DNA of 12,493 nucleotides from Ruminococcaceae bacterium UBA6845 (GCA_002449395.1 DKDP01000022.1:1-12493); one strand, 5' to 3'; shown: positions 1-7,148, counted from the first letter of the stretch. Numbers and translations: made by a program. The notes: a model not told the origin generated them from the sequence alone.

Positions 1-8
1 ATCAGACT

Positions 9-66
9 TAAACTCCTTCCGACTTCGGCGCAATCCGCCGAAGCCACCTCCCTCAAGAGGGAGGCC
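9..66 (-). repeat. hairpin repeat, TTCGGCG-stem type, copy 1
   Basis: Read on the minus strand this is a two-hairpin unit. The first hairpin has arms CCTCCCTC (47-54) and GAGGGAGG (57-64). The second has arms CTTCGGCG (23-30) and CGCCGAAG (36-43). It closely matches the unit at 9183-9240, including the flanking GGAGGTGGC and GTCGGA segments. I infer a dispersed, non-coding palindromic repeat family. The family name is not known to me. Confidence 0.8.
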
Positions 67-109
67 ACGGATATTTGTCTCGGAATTAACATTTGTCGAG
101 GCTTTGAAC

Positions 110-162
110 AAAACCCCTCAGTCACGACACAAGGTCGTGACAGCTCCCCTAAAAGGGAGCCA
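110..162 (-). repeat. hairpin repeat, GTCACGAC-stem type
   Basis: On the minus strand this begins with a CCC...GGGGAGCTG hairpin and ends with CTGAGGGGTTTT, as do the copies at 2694-2740 and 9262-9307. The inner stem is GTCACGAC (121-128) paired with GTCGTGAC (134-141). The other copies have quite different inner stem sequences but remain perfectly paired, so the fold rather than the sequence seems to be conserved. Confidence 0.8.
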
Positions 163-278
163 AGGTTTTGCTTACTGCGCCGACACTTCGCTGCCCTAAA
201 GGTGCGCCCATTATGGCTTCTGCAGCCTTCCATCGTGTAACGCTTTACCGCATTTTTCAAAATAAAATACAAATTATA

Positions 279-315
279 AAAATCAAAGTAAGGCGGAGCG
301 ATAAGGCTCCGCCTT
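279..315 (-). terminator. intrinsic terminator after the BMP lipoprotein gene
   Basis: There is a perfect 10-bp stem, AAGGCGGAGC (290-299) with GCTCCGCCTT (306-315), and a 6-nt loop. On the minus strand it starts 18 nt after the lipoprotein stop codon and is followed by ACTTTGATTTTT. It probably ends the xpt-lipoprotein transcript. The T-tract is interrupted, so termination may be only partial. Confidence 0.75.
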
Positions 316-332
316 GAAAATGTGCTATGTGA

Positions 333-1568
333 TTAGAACTTTGCGTTGAGGAGATTGATTCCGTCGATCTGTACATCGAAGTACGGAGCTGAACGGAACT
401 CTGACTCGTGGAAATAGCCGTCCTTAACAACCTCTGTATCTGCTGTGAAGTTAGCGTCTGTGTCAACGTCAGCCATATAGCTTGTGAGCTTGCCGTTAGC
501 GTCAACCTTAGCGTTCTTGTTCTTGTCAGCAGTAACAGTTACTGTGAAGTTGTTTGTATCAAATACGTGGAGTGTACCGTCCTCAAGCTGAGCCTTAACC
601 TTATCCATCTCAGCCTGTGTATCCTTAGCAGCAGCCTTGCCGTTTACGTCTGTAAGAACAACAGAGCTTGTCTGAAGAGTACCTGTCCAGTCTGTGTCGA
701 TTGCCTTACCGTCCTGTACGCACTTGATCATATACTCGAAGTACGGCTCCCAGTTGATTCTGGAAGAAACGATGAATGTGTTCGGGCAAGCTGAAAGTGT
801 GCTTCCATTGTAGGAAACGTTCGGGATACCTGCTGTCTCACAAGCTGTCGGAGCACCCATTGAGTCAGCGTGCTGGCTGATAAGCTTACAACCGTTGTTG
901 ATGAGCTTTGTTGCAGCCTCTTTCTCAAGAGCCTCATCGTACCAAGAACCTGTGAACTGAACATCCATTGTAACTGTCGGGCAAACTGACTTTGCACCGA
1001 GATAGAATGAAGTATAGCCGGAGATAACCTCTGCGTATGTGAAAGCGCCGACGTAACCCATCTTAGCGTCCTCAGCCTTGAACTTACCTGCTGCGATCAT
1101 TTCGTTGAGCTTGAGACCTGCAGCAACACCTGCAAGGTAACGGCCCTCATAGATTGATGCGAAAGCGTTGTGGAAGTTAGCGAGCTTCTCTGTGTGAGCC
1201 TTTGTTCCTGTTGCGTGGCAGAACTGTACGTTCGGGAACTCCTTAGCTGCCTTTATCATGAAATCCTCATGACCGAAGCTGTCAGCGAAAACAATTGAGC
1301 ATCCCTTATCAACAAGGTCAGCCGCTGCGTCGTAGCAAGCGTTCTGCTCAGGAATATTTGTCTTCTTAAGAATCTCAACGCCCATCTTCTTGCAGGCTTC
1401 CTCAGCGCCTGTCATAAAGTTGTTGTCATAGGTTGAGTTCTCATCGTGCAGGAAAATGAATCCTACCTTGAGCTTCTTCTCAGTGTCGTTGCCGTCTTTC
1501 TTTGTGCCGCAAGCAGCGAATGAAAAGACCATTGCGATTGCCATGAGAATTGCGAGAATCTTTTTCAT
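333..1568 (-). CDS. BMP family (PnrA-like) substrate-binding lipoprotein
   Basis: This is a predicted extracytoplasmic solute-binding lipoprotein of 411 aa for an ABC importer of the basic membrane protein family (PF02608). I chose the ATG at 1568 because GGAGGA lies 9 nt upstream. An in-frame TTG 15 nt earlier overlaps that site. Residues 1-19 are a lipoprotein signal peptide ending in FAAC, with the lipidated Cys at 20. Typical family stretches are KVGFIF near 34-39, an ENSTYD motif shortly after, and YEGRYLAG in the first half. Characterised members such as Treponema PnrA bind purine nucleosides. The gene starts 49 bp after xpt on the same strand, so it probably belongs to the guanine-riboswitch operon, which favours a purine or nucleoside ligand; that is inference. 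Lysine codons are mostly AAG, suggesting high expression. No ATPase or permease partner lies beside it. Confidence 0.9.
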   Translation of the reverse strand: MKKILAILMAIAMVFSFAACGTKKDGNDTEKKLKVGFIFLHDENSTYDNNFMTGAEEACKKMGVEILKKTNIPEQNACYDAAADLVDKGCSIVFADSFGHEDFMIKAAKEFPNVQFCHATGTKAHTEKLANFHNAFASIYEGRYLAGVAAGLKLNEMIAAGKFKAEDAKMGYVGAFTYAEVISGYTSFYLGAKSVCPTVTMDVQFTGSWYDEALEKEAATKLINNGCKLISQHADSMGAPTACETAGIPNVSYNGSTLSACPNTFIVSSRINWEPYFEYMIKCVQDGKAIDTDWTGTLQTSSVVLTDVNGKAAAKDTQAEMDKVKAQLEDGTLHVFDTNNFTVTVTADKNKNAKVDANGKLTSYMADVDTDANFTADTEVVKDGYFHESEFRSAPYFDVQIDGINLLNAKF

Positions 1569-1617
1569 GTGTTCTTCCTCCAAATTTTAATTTATATAGC
1601 AATTTGTGCTACCGAAA

Positions 1618-2193
1618 TTAATCGCAGAAAGTTATCTTTCCGTCGTCCGTCATAGAGGCGACTCTTGCAAGCGATTCAACACGGATACCCTCACTGCGGA
1701 TCAAATCTCCGCCCTGCTGAAATGCTTTCTCGATAACTATTCCCGCTCCGACAATTTCCGCACCTGCCGACTTGATGAGGTCGATCAGCCCGTTCAGCGC
1801 ACAACCCTGCGCAAGGAAATCGTCGATAATAAGAATTTTATCATCCTTGTTAAGAAATTCCTGTGAAACGATAACGTCATATGTCTTGCCGTGGGTAAAA
1901 GACTTGATCGGGGTCGAATAAACATCGGCGGCGATATTCTTGCCCAATGTTTTCTTAGCAAAGACGACAGGAACATGAAAATACTGCGCAGTGATGCAGG
2001 CAATTCCGATTCCGGATGCCTCGATCGTAAAGATCTTATTCACTCCGCAGTCTTTAAAAAGTCTGTAAAATTCCTTGCCGATTTCATTAATCAGCTCTAC
2101 GTCTACCTGGTGGTTAAGAAAACTGTCAACTTTCAGAACATTACCCGGGAATACTTTTCCGTCTTTAAGGATTCTTTCTTCAAGAAGCTGCAT
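1618..2193 (-). CDS. xpt: xanthine phosphoribosyltransferase
   Basis: This cytoplasmic purine-salvage enzyme transfers phosphoribose from PRPP to xanthine, giving XMP. The product is 191 aa, close to the usual length of about 190-195. It begins MQLLEERI, the standard Xpt start. The ATG at 2193 has GGAGGA 7 nt upstream, so 29 upstream in-frame codons running into the leader are excluded. Family motifs are TIEASGIG (57-64), the PRPP-binding loop ILIIDDFLAQG (120-130), and the C-terminal RVESLARV segment (171-178). A guanine riboswitch and a terminator lie directly upstream, so transcription should drop when guanine or related purines are abundant. The BMP lipoprotein gene follows after 49 bp and is probably cotranscribed. 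In Bacillus the xpt partner is the permease gene pbuX; here a lipoprotein gene occupies that place. Confidence 0.96.
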   Translation of the reverse strand: MQLLEERILKDGKVFPGNVLKVDSFLNHQVDVELINEIGKEFYRLFKDCGVNKIFTIEASGIGIACITAQYFHVPVVFAKKTLGKNIAADVYSTPIKSFTHGKTYDVIVSQEFLNKDDKILIIDDFLAQGCALNGLIDLIKSAGAEIVGAGIVIEKAFQQGGDLIRSEGIRVESLARVASMTDDGKITFCD

Positions 2194-2206
2194 TTCAAAG
2201 TCCTCC

Positions 2207-2245
2207 AAAATAAAATAAGCAGCAGGATAAAGCTCTCCCACTGCC
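2207..2245 (-). terminator. attenuator terminator in the xpt leader
   Basis: On the minus strand GCAGTGGGA (2244-2236) pairs with TCCTGCTGC (2227-2219) through nine pairs including two G-U, with an 8-nt loop. TTATTTTATTTT follows. The T-tract ends right at the xpt Shine-Dalgarno sequence (2206-2201). Its place between the aptamer and the gene fits a ligand-ON terminator, as in other xpt leaders. Confidence 0.85.
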
Positions 2246-2292
2246 GTAAGACCGATCCGCAATATCTCGTATTGAAACACTGCAAATCACCC

Positions 2293-2358
2293 ACCAATAG
2301 TGACAGTTACGGCACTGTCGTAGAGACTGCCGGGCCATTCATCCGGCAATATATCGGC
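2293..2358 (-). promoter_or_regulatory. guanine riboswitch aptamer (purine riboswitch)
   Basis: The minus strand folds as a purine aptamer. P1 is GCCGATA (2358-2352) with TATTGGT (2299-2293). P2 is GCCGG with CCGGC, closed by a loop containing TGAATGG. J2/3 is AGTCTCTAC, matching the family consensus. P3 is GACAGT with ACTGTC around the loop GCCGTAA. The loop elements TGG and CCGTAA are those that form the known L2-L3 kissing contact. The specificity base equivalent to position 74 is C (plus-strand G2300), which indicates guanine/hypoxanthine/xanthine rather than adenine. It controls xpt and probably the lipoprotein gene. Confidence 0.95.
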
Positions 2359-2393
2359 ATTATGTGCGATGTCATATCGCTGACATCAACTAT

Positions 2394-2421
2394 ATTTTAA
2401 CATATTATTAACATTTGTCAA
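2394..2421 (-). promoter_or_regulatory. sigma-A promoter of the xpt operon
   Basis: A perfect -35 box TTGACA (2421-2416), a 16-bp spacer and a -10 box TAAAAT (2399-2394) sit directly upstream of the riboswitch. Transcription should begin near 2387. The first transcribed bases would then form a 7-bp hairpin (2381-2387 with 2368-2374, GATGTCA/TGACATC), either a 5' stabilising stem or a dyad operator. Confidence 0.8.
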
Positions 2422-2693
2422 CACTATCCGACAACAAATCATTTTTCTCTTATTGCTATGCTTTTTGTCTATTATCAACAATATTTTTATTAAATTTTTA
2501 TTCACATATTTTTTACATTCCGTAAACGCCGTATTTATTGCATTAAATCCTGTCGTGTGGTAAAATATTATTAATTTAAATAATTTAAAGCGATTTGTAA
2601 ATTTCTTAGACTTTTTGCTTTCTCTTTTTGTAAGGGACGGCAAAGAAGATTAGAAATTATTATCAACCTTATCATAATCCGTAGAACTTTGTG
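2422..2693. other. AT-rich gap between divergent units
   Basis: Together with the following repeat and leader (to 2817), this separates the purine operon from the ABC ATPase gene. It is strongly AT-rich. A minus-strand reading frame here is Lys- and Ile-rich, resembles no family I know, and overlaps the xpt promoter, so I do not call it. I see no RNA gene. A perfect TATAAT at 2794-2799 could be the -10 box for the ABC gene, but I find no good -35 box with it. Confidence 0.5.
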
Positions 2694-2740
2694 GGCGCCC
2701 CTTTAGGGGAGCTGGCGGCATAGCCGACTGAGGGGTTTCT
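2694..2740 (+). repeat. hairpin repeat, GGCGGC-stem type
   Basis: It has the same framework as 110-162 and 9262-9307: CCCCTTTAGGGGAGCTG at the left and CTGAGGGGTTT at the right. The inner stem is GGC-GGC with GCC-GCC type pairing around ATA. Compared with the copy at 9262-9307, its outer parts are almost identical while the stem has paired substitutions. It lies in the gap upstream of the ABC ATPase gene. Confidence 0.85.
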
Positions 2741-2817
2741 TTAAAGAACTGCGACAAATTTTAATCAAACGATATTGTTCTGTGGTAAAAATATATAATT
2801 GTATACGAGGTAAAGCT

Positions 2818-3531
2818 ATGTCACATCTCATCGAACTGAAAAACGCATACAAAATATACAATCCGGGCGAAAACGAGGTCAGAGCGCTTGACGGCGTCGA
2901 TCTTGAAATTGATTCAGGTGATTTTGTCGCCATCGTCGGCCACTCGGGATCGGGCAAATCGACCCTTATGAATATGCTCGGTCTGCTCGACGTGGTGACG
3001 AGCGGAACATACATTCTCAACGGCAAAGACGTTTCCGATATGGACGACGACGAGCTGAGCAGAATCAGGAATCTTGAAATCGGTTTTATTTTTCAGGGCT
3101 TCAACCTTATTCCGAGCCTCACGGCTCAGGGAAATGTTGAGCTTCCGCTGATTTACAGGGGTATGAAAGCCGAGCAGCGGCACGAGCTTTCGCAGGCCGC
3201 ATTAAAACGTGTCGGTCTTGAAAAAAGGATGGATCATCTGCCGAGCCAGATGTCGGGCGGTCAGCAGCAGCGAGTTGCCATAGCACGTGCGGTTGCGGCA
3301 AGACCCCCGGTTATTCTTGCCGATGAGCCGACAGGAAACCTTGATTCAAACTCGGGCAAAGAGGTTATGCGAATAATCAACGAGCTGTGGGCTGAGGGCA
3401 GAACAATAATTCTCATCACTCACGATGATTCGATCGCCGAAACCGCTCACCGTGTTATACGAATCAGCGACGGAAAAATCGTTGAGGATTATATCAACGA
3501 AAACGTTACACCGGAAAGTAATTTGAAATAA
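2818..3531 (+). CDS. ABC transporter ATP-binding protein, MacB/LolD/FtsE type
   Basis: This cytoplasmic nucleotide-binding subunit of 237 aa should drive a MacB/FtsX-type membrane partner. Such systems act in lipoprotein or peptide export, antimicrobial resistance or envelope remodelling. The ABC motifs are complete: Walker A GHSGSGKST (41-49), Q-loop Gln 93, signature SGGQQQR (146-152), Walker B VILADEP with Glu 170, D-loop LDSNSG, and His 202. The GFIFQGFNLIPSLTAQ-NVELPL stretch and the DEPTGNLDS motif are typical of the MacB/LolD subfamily. I chose the ATG at 2818 because GAGG lies at 2807-2810; a GTG at 2782 lacks a site. Normally an FtsX-like permease gene follows. Here the next gene is glmS, and nothing upstream in the window fits, so the ATPase looks orphaned. 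Its substrate cannot be told. Confidence 0.93.
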   Translation: MSHLIELKNAYKIYNPGENEVRALDGVDLEIDSGDFVAIVGHSGSGKSTLMNMLGLLDVVTSGTYILNGKDVSDMDDDELSRIRNLEIGFIFQGFNLIPSLTAQGNVELPLIYRGMKAEQRHELSQAALKRVGLEKRMDHLPSQMSGGQQQRVAIARAVAARPPVILADEPTGNLDSNSGKEVMRIINELWAEGRTIILITHDDSIAETAHRVIRISDGKIVEDYINENVTPESNLK

Positions 3532-3548
3532 AACAGGATAAAATACCG

Positions 3549-3598
3549 CCCTCTGCATAAAATAGAAGTAAATCTATTATTATACAGAGGGTTTTGTT
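3549..3598 (+). terminator. long hairpin plus T-tract overlapping the glmS ribosome binding site
   Basis: CCCTCTG (3549-3555) pairs with CAGAGGG (3585-3591). After one mismatch the helix continues with four A/T pairs, one bulged A (3579), and AATAGA (3561-3566) with TCTATT (3573-3578). That gives 17 pairs around a 6-nt loop. TTTTGTT follows and leads straight into the glmS ATG. It is shaped like an intrinsic terminator for the ABC gene, whose stop codon is 17 nt upstream. Its 3' arm also contains AGAGGG (3586-3591), the only plausible glmS Shine-Dalgarno sequence. It could therefore lower both read-through and glmS translation. Confidence 0.75.
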
Positions 3599-5392
3599 AT
3601 GTGCGGAATTATGGGTTACATCGGCGATGAAAATGCTGCCGACATCATTATATCGGGTCTTGAGGAGCTTGAATACAGAGGGTACGATTCGGCAGGTCTT
3701 GCCGTTGAAAACGGCGGAGAAATCAAGGTTGCCAAGGTCGTCGGCAGTCCGTCGGGACTCAGGGATGAGGCAAAAAATCTGACGGGGCATATCGGAATCG
3801 GGCATACAAGGTGGGCTACTCACGGCGCTCCGACCGTTGACAATGCGCATCCGCACACAAGCCAAAGCGGACTTTTTACCGTTGTTCACAACGGAATAAT
3901 CGAAAACTATGCGGAGCTGAAAAAGGAGCTTTCGGAAAACGGCTTTGATTTTAAAAGCGACACCGACACCGAGGTAATTGCCCAGATGCTTGAATATCTT
4001 TACAGCGGCGACCTCAAAGGCACAGTCAGCGCTGTCCTGTCACGCCTGAAAGGCTCATATGCCCTCGGTATACTCTGCCGTGACTATCCCGATTCAATAG
4101 TTTGTGCCAAGCTGTCCAGTCCCCTCTTCGTCGGAGTTTCAAGCGATTGCGTATTTCTTGCAAGCGACGTTTCCGCTCTCGCTGAAAAAAGCGACCGAAT
4201 CTTCAGAGTAAACGACGGTGAAATCGGCATTCTGAAAAAGGACGGGCTGAAAATTTTCGATCTTGACGGATGCAGAATCAGAAAAAGTGAGATTAAGATC
4301 AAATCCTGCGACCGCAACTCCGACAAGGGCGGCTACAAGCACTATATGCTCAAGGAGATTATGGAACAGCCTGCCGCAATCAGGCGCACCCTTTCGGATA
4401 TCATCGGAGAAAACGGACGGATAAAATTTAAAGGCTTGCATCTTACAAAACACGATATTGAGGATATTGACCACGTTGTATTCGTTGCCTGCGGTTCGGC
4501 TTACCACGTCGGAGCTGTCGGCGCCTACACCTGCGAGCGGCTGTTTAAACGTCATTCACAAGCCGTTATAGCCTCCGAATTTCGTTATATGCACCCACAT
4601 CTTGATGAAAATACCCTTGTTGTAATAATCAGCCAAAGCGGAGAAACAGCCGACACGCTTGCGGCAATGCGAATTGCCGAAGAGAACGGTGCAAAAGTTA
4701 TCGGTATCATTAATGTTGAGAACAGTACAATAGCTCAGGAATGCAGAAATGTCATTATGACGCGTGCGGGCAAGGAGATCGCCGTTGCCACGACGAAGGC
4801 ATATTCCGCTCAGCTTACGGTTGTATATACTCTCGTCATACGTCTTGCCGAGGTCTCCGGCGATATAAGCCGAGCCGAGGCGGATAAATACATCAATGAG
4901 CTTAAAACGATTCCGGATAAAATCGAAATGCTGCTGTCCGATACCGAAAAAATAAAGCCGTTTGCCGAGACGGCGAACAGCTCCGGTTATATCTGTTTTA
5001 TCGGAAGAGGTCTTGATTATTGCACAGCAATGGAAGCGTCGCTGAAATTGAAAGAGATTTCGTATATCCCCTGCGAGGCATATGCCGCCGGGGAACTGAA
5101 GCACGGAACAATATCGCTTATCGACAAGGACAGTCTGACCGTTGCGCTCTGCGGCTTTAATGAGCTTAAAAGCAAAACGGTCTCCAACGTCAACGAGGTC
5201 AAAGCAAGAGGCGGCAAAATAATTACGGTCGCCGATTCCGATGCGGATATCATAATTCCCGAAACAATGGATTTGTTCACTCCGATGCTTGAAATAATTC
5301 CGATGCAGCTCCTCGCCTACTACACGGCGCTCAGCCGTGGCTGTCCGATCGACAAGCCCCGCAACCTCGCCAAAAGTGTTACGGTTGAATAA
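3599..5392 (+). CDS. glmS: glutamine--fructose-6-phosphate aminotransferase (isomerizing)
   Basis: This cytoplasmic enzyme makes glucosamine-6-phosphate from fructose-6-phosphate and glutamine, the first committed step to UDP-GlcNAc and peptidoglycan. At 597 aa it is full length. The N-terminal glutaminase domain starts MCGIMGYIG, with Cys 2 as nucleophile after Met removal. It also has HTRWATHG (from residue 69) and HNGIIENYAELK. Two SIS domains follow, with CGSAYHVG (from 298), SQSGETADT (from 345) and a GRGLDYCTAMEASLKLKE helix. The C-terminus is the conserved PRNLAKSVTVE. The start is fixed by the Cys. The leader is only 67 nt after the ABC gene and has no room for a glmS ribozyme. Instead it carries a hairpin that hides the ribosome binding site. 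The gene converges on the oxidoreductase gene with only 24 bp between the stops and no clear terminator. Confidence 0.98.
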   Translation: MCGIMGYIGDENAADIIISGLEELEYRGYDSAGLAVENGGEIKVAKVVGSPSGLRDEAKNLTGHIGIGHTRWATHGAPTVDNAHPHTSQSGLFTVVHNGIIENYAELKKELSENGFDFKSDTDTEVIAQMLEYLYSGDLKGTVSAVLSRLKGSYALGILCRDYPDSIVCAKLSSPLFVGVSSDCVFLASDVSALAEKSDRIFRVNDGEIGILKKDGLKIFDLDGCRIRKSEIKIKSCDRNSDKGGYKHYMLKEIMEQPAAIRRTLSDIIGENGRIKFKGLHLTKHDIEDIDHVVFVACGSAYHVGAVGAYTCERLFKRHSQAVIASEFRYMHPHLDENTLVVIISQSGETADTLAAMRIAEENGAKVIGIINVENSTIAQECRNVIMTRAGKEIAVATTKAYSAQLTVVYTLVIRLAEVSGDISRAEADKYINELKTIPDKIEMLLSDTEKIKPFAETANSSGYICFIGRGLDYCTAMEASLKLKEISYIPCEAYAAGELKHGTISLIDKDSLTVALCGFNELKSKTVSNVNEVKARGGKIITVADSDADIIIPETMDLFTPMLEIIPMQLLAYYTALSRGCPIDKPRNLAKSVTVE

Positions 5393-5416
5393 ATTTTGTT
5401 TCTAAAATCAGTTTTT

Positions 5417-6343
5417 TCACTTTATATACCCTCCGCATTCCTTTTCAAGTTCCTGCCATATAGGATATTCCGCATTGTTCTCATCAAAGAATTTTTTCAG
5501 ATCACGGTTCAGGGCGTTCATTTCATCGACCGCATTCATTGCGTGATCGGAAACACAGATTTTTCCGAGGCTTGTTGCACACATAAGTTTAAAGAATCGG
5601 AAACAGGTTTTTCTGTACGCCGCACCCTCAAAATTTTCGTCCGCAGTCGGCAGGATTTTATGCCCTGCATTTTTTATCGCACGGTAGCCCTCAATGTTTG
5701 CGTCAATCATTTTGTTCAGATAATCGTTGTCCCTTTTTATCTTTTTCAGATTGCCTCCTGTTTTATAGCAGGCAAAAGCCGCCGGAAGCACAAATGCAGC
5801 GTGGCACAGGAGATAATCCCCCATATTCGGCTCATAGGTAACCTTATACTTTGTATCGGCAAAAATCTGTCCGATCAGCTTTTCGTTAGACGGCGCACCG
5901 CTGAGCTGTCCGATCGTAATCTTGTGCAGATCTGCCGAGACTACGCGGTCGCTTTCACGGTGTCCCGCTGAAGAAGTAAAGGCGAACATAACGTTTTTAT
6001 CCGGCAAAAGTGCGGCAATCTCCGAAGCCCGAACGTTGTTGCCGACGAAAACAATATTTTTCGTTTGATTTGCCCGCAGAATGTCGATAATCGCTTCAAT
6101 CTGCGTATAGCGAACGGCTACAAAAATCACGTCATACAAGTCATTCGGTTTGAGTTCCGTAACCGTCGGAATACGGCTGACCGACATTCGCAGAGAGAGC
6201 TTATCCTTTACCCTCAGTCCGTTCTTTTTAATCTCCTCAGCCCACTTTCCCCGTGCGAGCAGTGTTACATCTTTGCCCGAGCCGAAAAAATCTTTTGCAA
6301 GGTTACATCCGAGTACGCCTGCGCCGAAAACCAAAATTCTCAT
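5417..6343 (-). CDS. ketopantoate reductase-like NAD(P)-dependent oxidoreductase
   Basis: The product is a 308-aa 6-phosphogluconate-dehydrogenase-like protein of the ApbA/PanE family (COG1893). The N-terminus MRILVFGAGVLG contains the GxGxxG dinucleotide-binding loop (G7, G9, G12). LLARGKWAEEIKKNGL (28-43) and VAVRYTQIEAII (76-87) are typical of family members. The ATG at 6343 has AGGAGA upstream. In bona fide ketopantoate reductase a W-x-K-xxx-N segment supplies the catalytic Lys and Asn. Here the matching stretch DYLLCHAAF (176-184) appears to have Leu 179 and Ala 183. I therefore doubt a pantothenate role and suggest another 2-keto or hydroxy acid reductase, or an altered activity. The gene begins 16 bp after the methyltransferase stop, so the two are surely one operon. 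Real substrate unknown. Confidence 0.85.
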   Translation of the reverse strand: MRILVFGAGVLGCNLAKDFFGSGKDVTLLARGKWAEEIKKNGLRVKDKLSLRMSVSRIPTVTELKPNDLYDVIFVAVRYTQIEAIIDILRANQTKNIVFVGNNVRASEIAALLPDKNVMFAFTSSAGHRESDRVVSADLHKITIGQLSGAPSNEKLIGQIFADTKYKVTYEPNMGDYLLCHAAFVLPAAFACYKTGGNLKKIKRDNDYLNKMIDANIEGYRAIKNAGHKILPTADENFEGAAYRKTCFRFFKLMCATSLGKICVSDHAMNAVDEMNALNRDLKKFFDENNAEYPIWQELEKECGGYIK

Positions 6344-6359
6344 AGCCCCATCTCCTGTT

Positions 6360-7148
6360 TTATATTTTTTCAAGAACAACAATCTTATTTGAAATATTGC
6401 TGACAAACGGTATCTTCCCGAGCAGTTTATAGATCGGAATAAATGCCGCCATACCCTCCGTCAGAGAATGCTCCTCAACAAATCGAAAATCTGGCAAAAG
6501 CTCGGCAAGTGCTTTGCCGTCCTTTATGCCCCAAGTAAATTTAGCCTTGCTTCCCTCGATAGATTTTTCCTTGAACCTTTTCACGACGGTGGGATTCATT
6601 ATCTCCACAAACACGGTTACTTTTTCAAATCTTTTGGAAATCACAGAAAAAATCTGTTTGACCTCCGCCTCGGTTAGATACATACTCAGCCCCTCGATAA
6701 TAATCAATGCGTGAGTATTGGTTTCTGTAATTTTATCGCCCCAGTTCTCCATTGCGGACATAGAGATCTGCGAAATCAAGCCGCTCTCCGTCATAATTTT
6801 CTCACGCACGGCAATCGTTTGCGGCAGGTCAAGATTGTACCAGTGCGAATATCCCTGCATACGGTAGCATCTTGTATCAAGCCCGCAGGCTATATTGACG
6901 ACCACGGCATTGGAATTTTCGGCAAGCCATGCATTCGCCAATCTGTCAAGCACAATCGTACGGGCAATAACCCCGCTGCGCATAGCTGTGTCCTTATCGG
7001 CAAGAGAGAAGTCGTAGTCAAGTTTACCGACAATCTCCTCAGCCTTTTTATCGTGAATCGCTCCACGTCCCCTGCTTTCCTTGGCTCGTGCATAAACCGT
7101 TTGCAGCATAGTCTCCGGCACACCGGAAAGTTTAATTTTTTCAGCCAT
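6360..7148 (-). CDS. class I SAM-dependent methyltransferase, LCM/TcmP-like
   Basis: The product is a 262-aa cytoplasmic methyltransferase of the leucine carboxyl methyltransferase-like family (PF04072/COG3315), which includes the O-methyltransferase TcmP. Motif I reads VVNIACGLDTR (83-93), then NLDLP (105-109) for the SAM ribose, and the family hallmark EGLSMYLTEAEV (152-163). The ATG at 7148 has GGAGGT 7 nt upstream. It is the first gene of a two-gene operon with the reductase-like gene; the spacing is 16 bp and the second ribosome binding site lies in the gap. A promoter at 7252-7280 and a 14-bp dyad at 7173-7186 lie upstream. The substrate is not evident. A small-molecule carboxyl or hydroxyl group modified together with the partner reductase is a guess. 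Confidence 0.88.
   Translation of the reverse strand: MAEKIKLSGVPETMLQTVYARAKESRGRGAIHDKKAEEIVGKLDYDFSLADKDTAMRSGVIARTIVLDRLANAWLAENSNAVVVNIACGLDTRCYRMQGYSHWYNLDLPQTIAVREKIMTESGLISQISMSAMENWGDKITETNTHALIIIEGLSMYLTEAEVKQIFSVISKRFEKVTVFVEIMNPTVVKRFKEKSIEGSKAKFTWGIKDGKALAELLPDFRFVEEHSLTEGMAAFIPIYKLLGKIPFVSNISNKIVVLEKI

Larger units (their letters stand above)
1..332. other. gene-free left edge with hairpin repeats
   Basis: I see no convincing gene here. The stretch holds two hairpin repeats (9-66 and 110-162) and the terminator of the purine operon (279-315). The remainder (about 163-278) shows no recognisable motif. A reading frame runs open through the repeats on the minus strand to the window edge, but it consists largely of repeat sequence and I do not treat it as coding. 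Confidence 0.6.

Noticed and set aside
1..240. Open minus-strand reading frame through the left-edge repeats
   Set aside because: It is composed mostly of hairpin repeats, has no ribosome binding site, and its translation is that of repeat sequence, so it is not taken as a gene.
1569..1617. Terminator between xpt and the lipoprotein gene
   Set aside because: Only a 5-bp TAGCA/TGCTA stem without a T-tract is present, so cotranscription is more likely.
2386..2643. Lys- and Ile-rich 85-codon minus-strand frame
   Set aside because: It overlaps the xpt promoter, lies in AT-rich DNA, and has no recognisable domain.
3532..3598. glmS ribozyme upstream of glmS
   Set aside because: Only 67 nt separate the genes. 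I see none of the ribozyme core and the space is too short; the hairpin explains the sequence.
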